Assembly (NCBI GenBank): GCA_016859345.1 | Contig: CM029111.1 | Span: forward strand, 16,913,714-16,977,713 | Length of the DNA: 64,000 bases | Direction: 5' to 3' | Origin: Istiophorus platypterus | Lineage: Eukaryota > Chordata > Actinopteri > Istiophoriformes > Istiophoridae | Part shown: piece by piece, positions 23,323-35,039 of the stretch | Numbering within the stretch: position 1 is the stretch's first letter | How the letters are laid out: every line of letters begins with the position of its first letter | The notes under the pieces: model-generated | The model's input: the letters and a program-made list of their open reading frames with translations, nothing else | Told to the model about the DNA's origin: nothing | Databases searched by the model: none | Position numbers and translations under genes: made by a program

Positions 23323-26300
23323 CACTCGGAGGGCACGTCATGACAAAGTGCAAAGGTCGGTGAGGAGCTGATTGTTGTTGAATGAGGAGACTGGGAAACA
23401 CGGGTGTTTTGTACACTGCAGTCACTCATCCGCACTCATGTCATGGTATCACCGGAGCATGTGACACACCCTTATACAAATACAGAGGGAGGTTGTAATA
23501 TTTGAGCTGGGAGGAAAAATGAATAAAGTTTTTAATTGGTGGTTTAAATACACTATAGTGACCCTGAAAGATACACAGCACCTCTCGAATCTAAAGTAGT
23601 ACAATGTGGCGTGTGTTAACCAGAAATAGAGTATCGCTGCCAAAGAAGTACACTACACATGGTCGGTGATTAGTTTAGTTAGATCCTGTTTTATGACACC
23701 AGCTGTGTCCCTGATCCATACTACAGAATAAAAAAGTTTAAATACTTCACTATTTGCAAATTGAATTTTACTGTATCAGGATGTCAATGCCAATTAAATG
23801 TACAAATCGATATAAAAATCTTTTAAGATTATTTCTTGCTTTTTCCTTTTTTAAGATCTTTCTCAATTTAACTCACAACCAGACAAACTTTTTTTTCCCT
23901 TCCCCTAAGCTGTGAACTCTCCTCATCCTGCATCCAGCTTGTGTTAAACCCAGTTTTCTCATTTTCCTGCTGTGAACATATTTGGAGAAGAGAAAATGAA
24001 GTATTAGTATTTAGTATAATTAGTGTTAGTATGCAGTAAAATACCCCCCCCCAGTGACCCCAGAGCTAAACGACCATGTATGTTGAACAAAACAAAAAAA
24101 AACACGGCTTAGGTTAAGGTTGTGGTACAGTTAGGGTTTGGTTTGGTTAAAACACAAAAACTACCTGCTTAAGTTCTGGAAAAGTTGTGTTTTAAGGTTA
24201 GAGGACCATCTTTTTCATGGTTATGATATAAAAAAATACAAGGCTGAGGTTGTCGAATGGTCACAGATTGAAGAGCAAATGTCAAAGCTTTCACAGAGGA
24301 AACAAACAGTGATCTCCTGTGCAATTATCCCAGGATTTGTCGACCTGTTCATACGCACAAGCTGCTTGAACAGTTGACCTATGGGCTTGTTTCCTATTTT
24401 TTTCAGTCTCTGCTCACAACTAAAAAGATAAAAATAAATTATGAGTGAACGTGAGACAGCTACTGTAGTTAGTATATGGTAAGGATTTGGGACAGGCCAG
24501 TAAATTTAGGTATACAAGGCAATGTTGATAAATGAAATTAAAACAACTCTTCAATATCTGCTACATAACATATGAGACAGCCGGCAGTGGCGATTAGAGT
24601 CCAGTAAGCTATTGATGACAGTCGTGACATTTCTCCCACCTGCAGCTGTGGTTTACAGTATAATCCACTTGAATCTATAACTGTGTCTGCTTGGCAGGGC
24701 TGCAGACTTGACACTCAATCCTTTAAACTCAGCTCATTTAGCTTTGCTCTGCTGTAGTTCTACTGGATGGTTAAAAATAAAGTGGAGAAACCAAAGCTAG
24801 TGTCTCTTATACTTTTTCACAGCCTCTTTCGACCGGTAATCAGACTTTGAGGAGTAAAATCAGCAGGGTCCTGATTAAGGTGAAATACAAAAAGATCAGA
24901 GCCACACTTTTCTAATACTGACTCATACAGACATTTTTGCCTCACGTGATGCAGGGCAGAGAGTTGTAAACACATTGGGCTAAAACAATACAGGTCTTAT
25001 CTACAGTCTACTCGTCTGTTTGATGTCGTCCATGTGTCTCTCACGCAGGCCTGAAAGTATCAAGATTGAAGATAAAATTGATTGGCCTTTATGTCCTGAA
25101 GGCAAAACAGTATATGTGGGGGGGTCGAGGAGAGGTTACCTCGTCATGCAAGATTCTGTAATCTGACTCAAAGGTCATCCACAGGCTAACGGGGTCATTA
25201 AATTGATGACTTATAAACTATAGATATCAGACACTCTCTGTAGTCTTTGATAAAGAAACACTGCTTTTAATAAGAAGTGTAACAAATTAATTATATAATA
25301 TCCCCCACTCGTTCTTTCTGAGTACATGGGTGGATGAGAGAGATAGGAAGAGAGTCAGCTTCTACTTTTTTTTTCTTCTTTTTCTCCATTTATCTCCTGT
25401 CGGTTTGGTTGTCCAGTAGTACAGGGCAGGGGCTAAACGGTGGGTGGGTTTGAATGCACAAGGGCTGGTAAATACTTAAAGTGCATTTTAACAATTCCTT
25501 AAAATTCTACAAGGGAGTAAAATAACGTTGGTTAGGCAGAAAAGTGTAACAGCTAGAAACAGACACAGTCTGAGGTGAGTCTGAGTCTGAGGTTGTGGAG
25601 GCCTGAGGTAAGGATCGATTTCAACAACAAACTGTGCTTTTCTGCTTGTGTGCTAAAGTTTTTTCATTTTTTTTTTGTGTGTTTCTCATGTACAGATTAT
25701 TTGGAGGCATTTCATCATACCTAATTTGGAAATGCAAGCCTGTGGTTTGAATTTTCACGATTTTCATTTTGACTGTGAAAAACTACCACTCCTACTACTA
25801 TTTAAAGTCTCAAGGCTTTCGTGACTCTTTCTGCTTGACATTTTATCTTGACATTTCAAAATGAATCTACTCCGTGGCTCTGTGCAACTGGTCTGTGGCT
25901 TTGCTACATCCTCTGTGCTGAATCTTGTACTGCTATAAGAATTGTGGCCTAAATATGTGGGGACAAAATGTCCAGAGGACAAAACTTTCAGACTAGGTGA
26001 ATCAGGGCACGATTCTGCACCCTTCAGTGTTTTGTCCCTTTGTTTGTCAGCTTTAACGCTAGTCAAATAGGTTTAATATTTTACGCAATATAAAAACTTT
26101 ATAACAAGACTAAATGCTTAAATAAAAGAGAACTGATGCATTATATTTTCATGAATCAAGTAGAAAAGAGCTTTGACTTAGACTATGGACAAAGAGCAAA
26201 CTGTAGCAGGTGCTCAGATTTAGAAAGGAAAGGGATTTACTGTGCGGCAGAATACCGAACATAAATCCACAACTCATGGGCTCAAAGCCCAAAATTATAG

Positions 26301-26988
26301 TCGGAAACAGCGCAGGTTAAAAAAAGCACAAGGTAAACACTTACCTGCTGCTCAAGTTAGGAGCACAAAAGCAACATCATTCTGGATACTACACTAGCAA
26401 TGTCCTAATGTATGGAAATCATACAGTTTACCATCAAAATGTACAAGACACTATAGCCTGTATACCAAATGTGTTACATTTATATTACAAGTATTAGTTA
26501 CTAGTATTATCACTGTCCACCACCTGTTTAAAATCCAAAGGATTTGACCGGAAATGCTAAATGCTAATACATAACTATGCACTGTGAGCTGAGCTGAAAG
26601 AGACTTTCATTTGCGAATGCTGAGCATTTTCCACTCATTATTTTTTTTTACGAATGGTGCAGTTTTGTGAAACAAAAACCTCTCATATAAGCTCTAAGTC
26701 ATTCCAGTTGAATTCTAAAGTGTGAACAAATATCTTGCAGTGATGCTGATGGGAAACTGGCAAAATATAACAAGTGCAGCTTTTTAAGACAGTGTACATT
26801 ACACTAAGGTTTGTCACACGACCAAAAAACATCACTCCAAGTGAATGCATTGCTCAATGCTTGGTGGATGTGTAAACAGGCAGTTGTTTGATAATACATT
26901 AACTATGACCCCATCTTTTAAGTTGATAATAACAGAGAAAATGTTCACATTGTTTTTTTCTCACGCTGTATGAACTGCAAATATTTAT

Positions 26989-28007
26989 TCAGCGAGTTCA
27001 TATCCAGCTCTGGCATTCATCCTGCTGTTTTCAGCAAGTCTGTCCTCCGATTGCGATGGTGGAAAAGTGCTGGTTTACCCTGTGGATGGGAGTCACTGGC
27101 TGAACATGAAAGTCCTTGTGGAGGCGCTCCATTCCCGGGGCCATCAAGTCACAGTTCTTCTAGCTCCACCAGCTGGTACATTTCCGAAACCTCACCACAT
27201 GACACGTCCATCACCATCACCCAGGAACGGCCGCAAAACGTAGAGAGCCAAGCCTTTATGATTAGTTTCTTGAAGCAGTCAATAGAGTTACGTCGGAACA
27301 AAAGCTCACCATGGGCCTCTCTTGAATACTATAGGAGCATTTTCCACATTCTAGGGGAGAACCAGCAAGTTGTGGCAAAACTGGTCACCAGCATCCTTGA
27401 GAATAAGACACTAGTTAAAGAGCTGAGAAAAACTGGATATGATCTTTTTCTGACCGACCCTGTGTTTCCAGGTGGAGTGCTGCTGGCAAAATATCTCCAG
27501 CTTCCCTTGGTTCTCAATGTGCAATGGGTTATTTGCCATCGCTCCGTCTCCTCTGTCCTACGTCCCCCAATTGTTCTCCGGTTACACTGGCAAGATGGAC
27601 ATTTCTCAAAGAATCTATAATATAATCCTTAATGGCGTATTTATTTACATGTACCACACCGTCTCAAATCCACCTTATCAGGCTGTGTGTGATCGGTATT
27701 TTGGACATGTCAGCGTCCTGTCTCTCACCCAGGAAGCAAAATGTCAGAGCTACATCACGAAAAACCAATAAAACCAATAGAGAGTGCCATTTTCTGGATT
27801 GAGTACGTCATGAGGCACAAGGGCACAGCACATCTGCGCACTGAGTCATGTAAGATGCCATGGTATGCCTATCACAACCTAGATGTGTTGGTGATTTTTG
27901 TAGCATTTGGTGTCCTAATTATTGCATTAGTTTGGCTGTCCTGTAGATGTCTCGTTAAACGTTCTATAAGGACCAAGAGGTCCACATCCAAGTCCAAGAC
28001 TGAATAG
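26989..28007 (+). pseudogene. UDP-glucuronosyltransferase pseudogene, central domain deleted
   Basis: UGTs conjugate glucuronic acid to lipophilic substrates in the ER. Pieces in order: a hydrophobic leader then GGKVLVYPVDGSHWLNMK and HSRGHQVTVL (frame 1, to about 27160); SSTSWYISETSPH through TGYDLFLTDPVFPGG to LVLNVQW (frame 0); FAIAPSPLSYVPQ to VSVLSLTQ (frame 1, to about 27735); then HHEKPIKPIESAIFWIEYVMRHKG, the C-terminal membrane helix and a Lys/Arg-rich tail ending at 28007 (frame 0). There is no in-frame ATG for the leader, only a TGA upstream. Two small frameshifts are present. The whole UDP-sugar-binding domain with the UGT signature (about 200 residues) is missing between LSLTQ and the tail. 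All parts lie in one uninterrupted block, suiting an intronless family such as fish UGT5 or a processed copy; the exact family is uncertain. Confidence 0.85.
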
Positions 28008-28433
28008 ATAACTTGATGAAAATTTGCTCTTGGGTCCGAAACCAACTAAGCTCTTACAAGGGGACCATATACTAGAAAGGAGTTAAATGAAAATATTAGT
28101 GTTGTTATTATGTGTTGGAAATTCAAATTCTTTAACAGCTGTAACCCTCAAAATTTGAATCAAATTTTAGCAAAAAATTTTGATTCAAGAAATGATCTCA
28201 GTAAAGTTCACAAATGGCTAATAAAGTACATCATGAGTTACTTTTCCTTTAAATAATCATTAATTTGTATGTTGCAAGGTGAAGAACAACTAAAGCGGCT
28301 GGTGACAATATATTTTTAAAAAACACAAAGGGTTCATTCTTGTATATGTAATCGTTCTGTAATCATCTATGTAACCAAATACAGCAAAAGTACTATCCAG
28401 GCAAAGAATGCAACACATATCAATAGCTGTGAT
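28008..28433. other. Gap between UGT pseudogene and P2Y pseudogene A
   Basis: AT-rich sequence. Positions about 28345-28440 resemble the element found downstream of other array members (31030-31215, 38430-38620), including the minus-strand TTTGCCTGGATAGTACTTTT. Confidence 0.5.
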
Positions 28434-29245
28434 GGACAACTGAAGAGCAATGTAGACTCCATTATACCATCCATGGCATATCTTCTTTTGGTCAGAATTC
28501 TTGCCCACAGATTTAGGTTCTTGAATAAATGGTAGGGGATGTAGCAAACAGAGAAGAGAAGGATCAGAATGAACAACAACCTCAAGCATTTTTGTTTCAG
28601 TACCTCGTCAGTGGTACTTGTGGAGCAGAGAGCCACAATCACATGTCCATAGCAGCCCAGTGTGATGAGGAACGGGATACAAAACCCAGTGATGGTCCAT
28701 CCAAGGCTGTAGTTCAGGTAATCCTCAAGATCGATGTCACCGGTGGTCTCAAAGCATTTATCAGTCATGTTTCTAAATGCTTTGTGGTAGAACATGTCTG
28801 GAAGACTTTGAACAGCCACCAACAGCCAAACCATGGCTGAGATAGCCACAGAGTGGGTCACAGTTATTCTTCCCAGCACTCTCATCGGATTGACAATGGC
28901 CAGGTACCTGTACACACTTATACAAGTAAGGAAGCCAATGCTACCGTATAAATTTAGGTTGAAGCAGAAACTTGTTATGTTGCATAATACCTCTCCAAAG
29001 ATCCATTTTCTCTGCATAACCTGGTACACCATCAAAAATGGAAGTGTGAGCAGATGCAACATATCTGCAAGTCCAAGGTTGAAAACAAAAACATTGATGA
29101 TCTTTAGTTTCTTCCACTTCTGCAGCAATGTCTTCAACCCCCATCTATTGGCTACCATACCGACAATGATTACTAAGATATAAAAAGAAGGCAGGAATCT
29201 GGCTGTAAATTCAAAGTTGATAGGAGGACAAGTTCTGTTGTTCAT
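28434..29245 (-). pseudogene. P2Y1-like receptor copy A: frameshifted, TM7 lost
   Basis: Seven-transmembrane nucleotide-receptor relative at the plasma membrane. The start is taken at the ATG of MNNRTC (29245), which aligns with the other copies; the frame is also open upstream. TM1 to TM6 are readable (GLADMLHLLTLPF, YGSIGFLTCISVYRY, CYIPYHLFKNLNLWAR). After ARIL a 1-nt deletion relative to copy E shifts the frame. After VYIALQ the receptor sequence stops and joins DNA resembling the downstream flank of other copies, so ECL3, TM7 with NPxxY, and the tail are lost. TM3 has TSFCF where other copies have TRFCF, losing the Arg equivalent to P2Y1 R128. Any product would be a non-functional six-helix protein. 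Confidence 0.85.
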
Positions 29246-31241
29246 TTTTTGTCTTTGTGGTCCAGAGGGACTTCCTGTTAAGTACTCGCTTGAATTTGTT
29301 ATCATAGGAAACACAAATCGTCTCTGCAAACACTAAACTAACAACACACTAGGTGTGTTTCTTATTTTCAGTCTTCATCATATAACAAAAAAGATGCTAT
29401 GAATTATCTTTAATACTTAAGGACATTTAGTTAGGCCTCCTGATGAACACATGGACTGAAAGAGATAACCTGTGTGATGCTGTGCCGTTTAATGTGACAA
29501 TCACTAGAGAGGTGTGTGTGAGTCATCTTCTTGGTTGAAATTCAAAGAACTTTGCAATGGTGACCCGATAAATGGGCACGCGGCAACATCACTGACAGTA
29601 AGACTAATGCTGAAAGAAACACTGGCTGTCACATGATAAAACAACCCCAACGACAGCAAAATAAATTCAAAAGAAGGCAAAAGCGAACTGTAAAATTATT
29701 ACCAGTCTGTAAATATCTATTACAGTTTACATATTTGAACCCCCACAATTATAGTAGTTGTGTGTGTTTTCCAGCATAGATATTTCAGGTGCACTCACTT
29801 TTGTATTTGCGTTCTAAAAAAGTGGTTTAAACTGCCTAAACTTTTGCTTTTTCACAACTTATCTGACTGTTCCAATGCTTGAGTTTCCTGCATGGACGAA
29901 CTGCATCATGCAAAATGTCACTCAGTTCCCAGATCTCAGCATTTTTGTTATGAAATAGTGACCAGAACTATGAGAATAAAACCCAGGGTTGATATAAACC
30001 AGAATTATCTTTTAACATATCTCAAAAGCAAAACCTACATTGTCACTAAGTGAAACAAGCTGTTTTATATTTGGTGATGACCCCTTTTTCTTTTTTTTAA
30101 GCTAAATCAAATAATTTTCAAAGGTTTATACCACTCAGGTTAGGTTGCACATCTCAGATTAAAGGATTTCCTCAGACTACTGGAGATTATGTCATTAATA
30201 AGCTTTATTAAAAACATCAAATTACCATAAAATTGGAGTTACAGGGATTTTAGAAAACAATGGTGATATGGTTGTTTACATCTCCAATGTTGAAACTCCT
30301 TAAAGGCAAGTTGTGCTTACTATACCTATATGATCACTGACACATCTGAATCTGCCATTTTTCTTGTTATGTAGCATAAGAATTGTTCTGCATTTTATTC
30401 CACTGCTAAAAGAGTTTAGAAAATTAATTGGTTAAGTACTCTTTGCCTTGCTCGTCTACTGGTAGATGTAAATATCTCGAGGTTTGCGGTGCCAGATTGC
30501 TATGATTACACAGGATGCATCAACCTATATTGCTTTTTAAGGAGTGAATGACACATAGGAGTTTGGATGTCTTAGGGGGCCAAATCAGGTCACAGGACTT
30601 TATACACTAAATCAAACAAAAAAAACACAAATCATGAAGTCTTTTAGGACTGGATCATGCTAATCGGATGATAAGGGAGGAGATATTATATATTCTGTAA
30701 AATCACTTGAAATTACAAAAAACAACAATGAATATATCCTACTAACTAAGTACTGTGTGTGGCCGAAGCCTGATATATCTTATTGCCCTGTGCAATAGAG
30801 CTTTTGTTGTCCCAAATTATTAAAAAAAACATTTCAGTGAGCCACACTACTTCAATGATGAGGACTGGATGTTACAAGCCATTAAGTCTGTGCTATTTTT
30901 CAAAGATTGGCGATGCCTCCCATCCCCCCACACACACAACCACAAACACACCCACACATACATACACAAAGAAACATGTCATGATGGCAGTAAACAGTGG
31001 GAGATAAAGAGCTGTGGTTATTCCAAATTTTGTGCTTATTCAAAGTTTTGAAAGAATGTATCATGACAATCATAAAGAAAATCAAAAATGTAACCAGATA
31101 AAGCAAAAATACAATCCAGGCAAAGAATGCAGCACAAACATAGTAAGTACAACACTTGCTGTGATGGACAGCATGCAAAATATGAGAAGCTGTTTTAAGC
31201 CACTTGTAATTAAATTTGTAACATTTGAATCTTAACTCTTG
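29246..31241. other. Spacer between P2Y copies A and B
   Basis: 2 kb of AT-rich sequence. No gene is seen except the conserved downstream element near copy B (31030-31215). A CA-rich tract occurs at 30928-30966. Confidence 0.6.
31030..31215 (-). repeat. Conserved element downstream of P2Y array members
   Basis: The minus strand reads an open hydrophobic frame (AAFFAWIVFLLYLVTFLIFF) in this copy. The related copies (about 28345-28440 and 38430-38620) carry indels that break the frame, so it is probably non-coding flank or a decayed exon. It marks the 3' border of the duplicated unit. Confidence 0.6.
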
Positions 31242-32225
31242 TTAAACTTCTTCTTCAGTTTGTGCCATAGGCGCAGAAACCGACTCTGACAGAAAAGAAC
31301 GGTTGAACATCTGATGAACTCGCTGGAGCAGCTGTCTGAGTGGAGCAGGAATAACTTCATTCACATGGAGGTAAACCAGAGGGTTGAGAGCACTGTTCAG
31401 ACACACAAGGCCACGAGTTACCTGATGAGCAATGTGGACTCCAGTACTCCATCCATGGCATATATTCTGTTTTTTGAGAATTCTTGATCTGAGGGTGAGG
31501 TTCTTGAATATATGATAGGGGATGTAGCAAAAAGAGAAGAGAAGAATCAGAATGAACAACAACCTCAAGCATTTTTGTTTCAGTACCTTGTGAATGTTAT
31601 TTTTGCGGCAGAGAATGACAATCGCATGTCCATAGCAGCCCAGTGTGATGAGGAACGGGATAAAAAATCCAGTGATGGTCCATCCAAGGCTGTAGTTCAG
31701 GTAATCCTCAACATAGGCTGTAGAGGTGGTGTGATAGCATTTTACTTTTTGTTTAGTTTTCGGGTAGAACATGTCTGGAAGACTTTGAACAGCCACCAAC
31801 AGCCAAACCATGGCTGAGATAGCCACAGAGTGGGTCACAGTTATTCTTCCCAGCACTCTCATCGGATGGACAATGGCCAGGTACCTGTACACACTTATAC
31901 AAGTAAGGAAGCCAATGCTGCCGTATAAATTCAGGTTGAAGCAGAACCTTGTTATCTTGCACAAAACCTCTCCAAAGATCCATTTACTCCTCTTAAAATA
32001 GTACACCATCAAAAATGGAAGTGTGGGCAGATACAAAATATTCGCAAGTCCAAGGTTGAGAATAAACACATTGATGTTCCCAAGTTTCTTCCATTTCTGT
32101 GGCAAGGACTTCAACCCCCATCCATTAGTTATCAGACCAACGACGAATCCTAGGATGTAAAAAGAAGGCAGGAACCTGTGTTCATATTCAATCTTGATTT
32201 TAGCATCACAAGATGTTTTATTCAT
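31242..32225 (-). CDS. P2Y1-like purinoceptor, copy B (327 aa)
   Basis: Single-exon class A GPCR, expected to sense extracellular nucleotides and signal from the plasma membrane. The start is the ATG of MNKTSC at 32225, aligned with the start forced in copy E; the frame continues upstream only with non-ATG codons. N-glycosylation NKT sits at the N-terminus. TM2 to TM3 (TLPFLMVYYFKRSKWIFGE, FCFNLNLYGSIGFLTCIS) resembles P2Y1 closely. P2Y1 nucleotide contacts kept: Arg in TRFCF (R128), His and Lys in YHIFKN (H277, K280), Arg in VTRGL (R310). TM3 ends SVYRY in place of DRY; TM7 has NPLVY. Odd: TM2 reads GLANIL, so the near-universal Asp2.50 is Asn. The tail ends EEEV. It is the most divergent intact copy at the N-terminus and ECL2. 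P2Y11 or another P2Y1-group name is possible. Confidence 0.85.
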   Translation of the reverse strand: MNKTSCDAKIKIEYEHRFLPSFYILGFVVGLITNGWGLKSLPQKWKKLGNINVFILNLGLANILYLPTLPFLMVYYFKRSKWIFGEVLCKITRFCFNLNLYGSIGFLTCISVYRYLAIVHPMRVLGRITVTHSVAISAMVWLLVAVQSLPDMFYPKTKQKVKCYHTTSTAYVEDYLNYSLGWTITGFFIPFLITLGCYGHAIVILCRKNNIHKVLKQKCLRLLFILILLFSFCYIPYHIFKNLTLRSRILKKQNICHGWSTGVHIAHQVTRGLVCLNSALNPLVYLHVNEVIPAPLRQLLQRVHQMFNRSFLSESVSAPMAQTEEEV

Positions 32226-33201
32226 TCTGTCCTCTGAGGAGAAGTTGGTACAAATTCTTTTCCTCTGTGGGCAACCTGCTTTATGTGAAGCAGAAAAAAA
32301 AAATCTGTTCAAAGATGACTTCCTGTTTAAAGCTATGCATATCCTCTATGAGGATAGATGTTTGTTCAACACCTCCGAACATGCATGTAAGCTTTTTCCA
32401 TTTTCTTGGTAGTGCACAGCGACTGCTTATTAGTCTATCAAATAATAATTCTTTTTCTTATTATGTTTCATTTTTATAAACACTCCACATTATTACTGAA
32501 GTCTTCCCTTGACTGCACCTTATCTACATGTCAGTGAAATATATGATTCACACCTCTGCCCAGTTTATCAGTTGAGCTCAGCTGCAGGGAAGCCGCTGCA
32601 CCCCTGCACGTGACTTTCAAGTTTGACCTTTTATTGTCAGCCAAACCGGACAGCCTTAAGTTGAATATTTCACTTAATCTTTTAACAGCAACAAAGTGCA
32701 GGTCCATGATAATATTCATGAGGTATAAGTGTGTATAAACATGTGGGTGATACAGAGTGTCCACTAACTGACACAAATGGGAAGGTAAGAGTCTCCCTCT
32801 GGTGGTAGAGTTTCTACTTCAGAGAGAGAACCCTCGCCGAGAATTTCACACATTACAATATAATGTCTTTACAGGTAAAAAACACAACCTTCTACTCACT
32901 CATAAAAGAATTACATTTATTTTATCATTATTAACAGTCTTTTATTTTCTACAGTTCCACAAGAATACAACTAAAACCATTAATTAAAGCCCACTCACTA
33001 TGGAAACTCCAAACTTCTACAGACTTTTTAACAATATTTGCAAATCTGTTAAGTTTTTTGAGGCAAGTCTAAGTTACGTTTCAGGTCTAAATGAATAAAT
33101 TTTAAAACAAGACCAGAGTCAGCAGCAACTCTATCGGCTCTATGAAGCGGTGGTGGCAGAGTCATACAGTATAACAAAGTAGTGAGCACAAATGTGAAAA
33201 A

Positions 33202-33206
33202 GTGTG

Positions 33207-33245
<39 letters not shown>

Positions 33246-33288
33246 GTGTGTGCGTGTGTGTGTGCGTGTGTGTGTGTGTGTGTGTGAG
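33202..33288. repeat. (TG)n microsatellite with CG interruptions
   Basis: About 40 TG units with regular CG changes, ending in GAGAGAGATAG. Confidence 0.9.
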
Positions 33289-33394
33289 AGAGATAGAAAG
33301 TGTGAAACTCTCATTGGCTGTATTAAAATCAAACTTACATCAACTTTTTTTTTCGCCACTTGGAGGCATCATGAAAAAAATGTGGACAACACTG

Positions 33395-34083
33395 ACAAAT
33401 GATCAGCTTTTGAGTTGATGTGGTCATATAGTTAACAGATAGTTGCCTATTTAAATATCCAGTAGTTACCAAACAACACTGAACCAAGGCCGTCAAGTTT
33501 GGGACTGAAACTAACTATAAAAAACTCTGTAATCCTCTGTGTGACACTGTTATATATAACTATAGTAATAATTATCTTATCATAAAAATCACAGATTATA
33601 ACTGCTTCAAAATGACAAATATTGTACCCATCTAGATAGCCTATGTAAAAATCAATTATTAAAACCACACTAATCTGAACCCTTTCCAAAATCTTCTACC
33701 TTCTACCTTGAATTTCTTATCAATGACCCTTTGATTTCCTTCCGAAACAACAACTATCAGTCTCTTATTTACCAAATTAGATTATACAACAGGAACTACT
33801 CTCTCTCACACACACAAACTCACTTAAACATAATATTAAATAAAATAGTAATAAAACGATGCAGGGCTGAGTCATTGTTTTGGAGTGTGAAAAGAAAATC
33901 TCACTGGACCTGCGGCACAGGTGAAGGTAACGGAACCACCTGCCCCTCTGATTGGTCTCTGCTTTCTTATTGGATTGTCACTGTCAAATTAGATTCGGAT
34001 GTAAAAAACAGGGTTAAAATTTTTTGTTATATCTTCAGTGTCCCACGCAGTGTGGGAACCTTGAGTGCTGAGTTTTTCACACA
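33395..34083. repeat. Array flank block, duplicated at 40435-41460
   Basis: Shared phrases in the same order: TTGATGTGGTCATATAGTTA, CAAGGCCGTCAAGTTTGGG, AATGCAGGGCTGAGTCATTG, GGTAACGGA(A/G)CCACCTG and GTGTGGGAAC. The other copy has an extra stretch of roughly 340 bp at about 40910-41265. The copies differ by scattered substitutions, so this is an older duplication than C/D. Confidence 0.8.
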
Positions 34084-34105
34084 GTTTCAATAAACAAACT
34101 ACAAA

Positions 34106-34549
34106 CTACTTCTGAACAGCCACCAACAGCCAAACCATGGCTGAGATAGCCACAGAGTGGGTCACAGTTATTCTTCCCAGCACTCTCATCGGATGGACAA
34201 TGGCCAGGTACCTGTACACACTTATACAAGTAAGGAAGCCAATGCTGCCGTATAAATTCAGGTTGAAGCAGAATCTTGTTATTTTGCAAAATACCTCTCC
34301 AAAGATCCATTTTCTCTGCATAACCTGGTACACCATCAAAAATGTAAGTGTGAGCAGATGCAACATATCTGCAAGTCCAAGGTTGAGAACAAAAATATTG
34401 ACGTTCCCCAGTTTCTTCCACTTCTGCAGCAATGTCTTCAACCCCCAGCCATTAGCTACCATACCGACAATGAATACTAAGATGTATATAGGAAAAAAGA
34501 ATCTGGCTGTAAATTCAAAGTTGATACTAGGACAAGTTCTGTTGTTCAT
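34106..34549 (-). pseudogene. P2Y1-like receptor copy C: 3' truncated in TM4
   Basis: From MNNRTC (ATG at 34549) the sequence is nearly identical to copy D through TM1, TM2, TM3 (TRFCF, SVYRY) and into TM4 (MVWLLVAVQ), then reaches a Lys and a stop at once. On DNA, similarity to D ends near 34106 and the next bases belong to the flank block 33395-34083, which in copy E lies about 1.2 kb beyond the gene. A deletion of about 2 kb therefore removed TM5-TM7 and the 3' flank. No functional receptor is possible. Confidence 0.85.
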
Positions 34550-34925
34550 TGTCGTCTGGACAGCAGTTGGTACAATTCCTCCACCTTGGCAGTTTTCAGA
34601 TTTTTCCTGCGAGAGCAATCTGATTAATGATGTGCAAGAAGAAATTTTGAGGCTTTATTCTTAAGGGACTTTCTGCAATCAGCCGATCTGATGACTACGT
34701 CAGCTACTTAAACTACTTCCTCTTGAGCAAACACCAGCAGTCAAGTGGTTTTGTAGCTTTTCACAGTAATTTCATCAGCAACTGCATCTCATTATCGGTT
34801 TTTCAGTTGATGCACGTTTGTCAAAGTCAGAGAAACAATTACAATGACAAACCTGAGTCTATTAATCTATTTGTCTAACAAGTTCATGTTTTAAATAAGT
34901 AAATACAATGCAAACAACATGTCAT
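34106..34925. repeat. Recent duplicate of 37470-38355 (copies C and D with 5' flank)
   Basis: Near-identical sequence covers the receptor 5' half plus about 370 bp upstream, including GATCTGATGACTACGTCAGC and ATTATCGGTTTTTCAGTTGA. Copy D carries a short extra stretch near 38100-38140. This is the youngest duplication in the array. Confidence 0.85.
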
Positions 34926-34961
34926 TACTCTCACTACTCCACGAAAGTACGAAAGTGAAAG

Positions 34962-34963
<2 letters not shown>

Positions 34964-35029
<66 letters not shown>
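34964..35029. repeat. (GT)n microsatellite
   Basis: About 33 uninterrupted GT units. Confidence 0.9.
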
Positions 35030-35030
<1 letters not shown>

Positions 35031-35039
35031 AATCTCAGA

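Larger units (their letters stand above)
21377..26985. other. Intergenic region between pfkfb1 and the UGT pseudogene
   Basis: 5.6 kb without a recognisable gene. It starts with the pfkfb1 5' flank (to about 21700, moderately GC-rich; no TATA box chosen). It holds an AGTACTGTAC-type repeat at about 21950-22160, a CAG-type tract at 23284-23322, and a stretch at 24090-24230 with GGTTAAGGTT-like phrases seen in fish mobile-element debris. A 19-codon ATG frame at 22448-22507 (-) is noted under findings. Confidence 0.55.
32226..34105. other. Spacer between P2Y copies B and C
   Basis: Holds a (TG)n tract (33202-33288) and a block at 33395-34083 that is duplicated at 40435-41460. No coding exon is seen. 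Confidence 0.6.
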
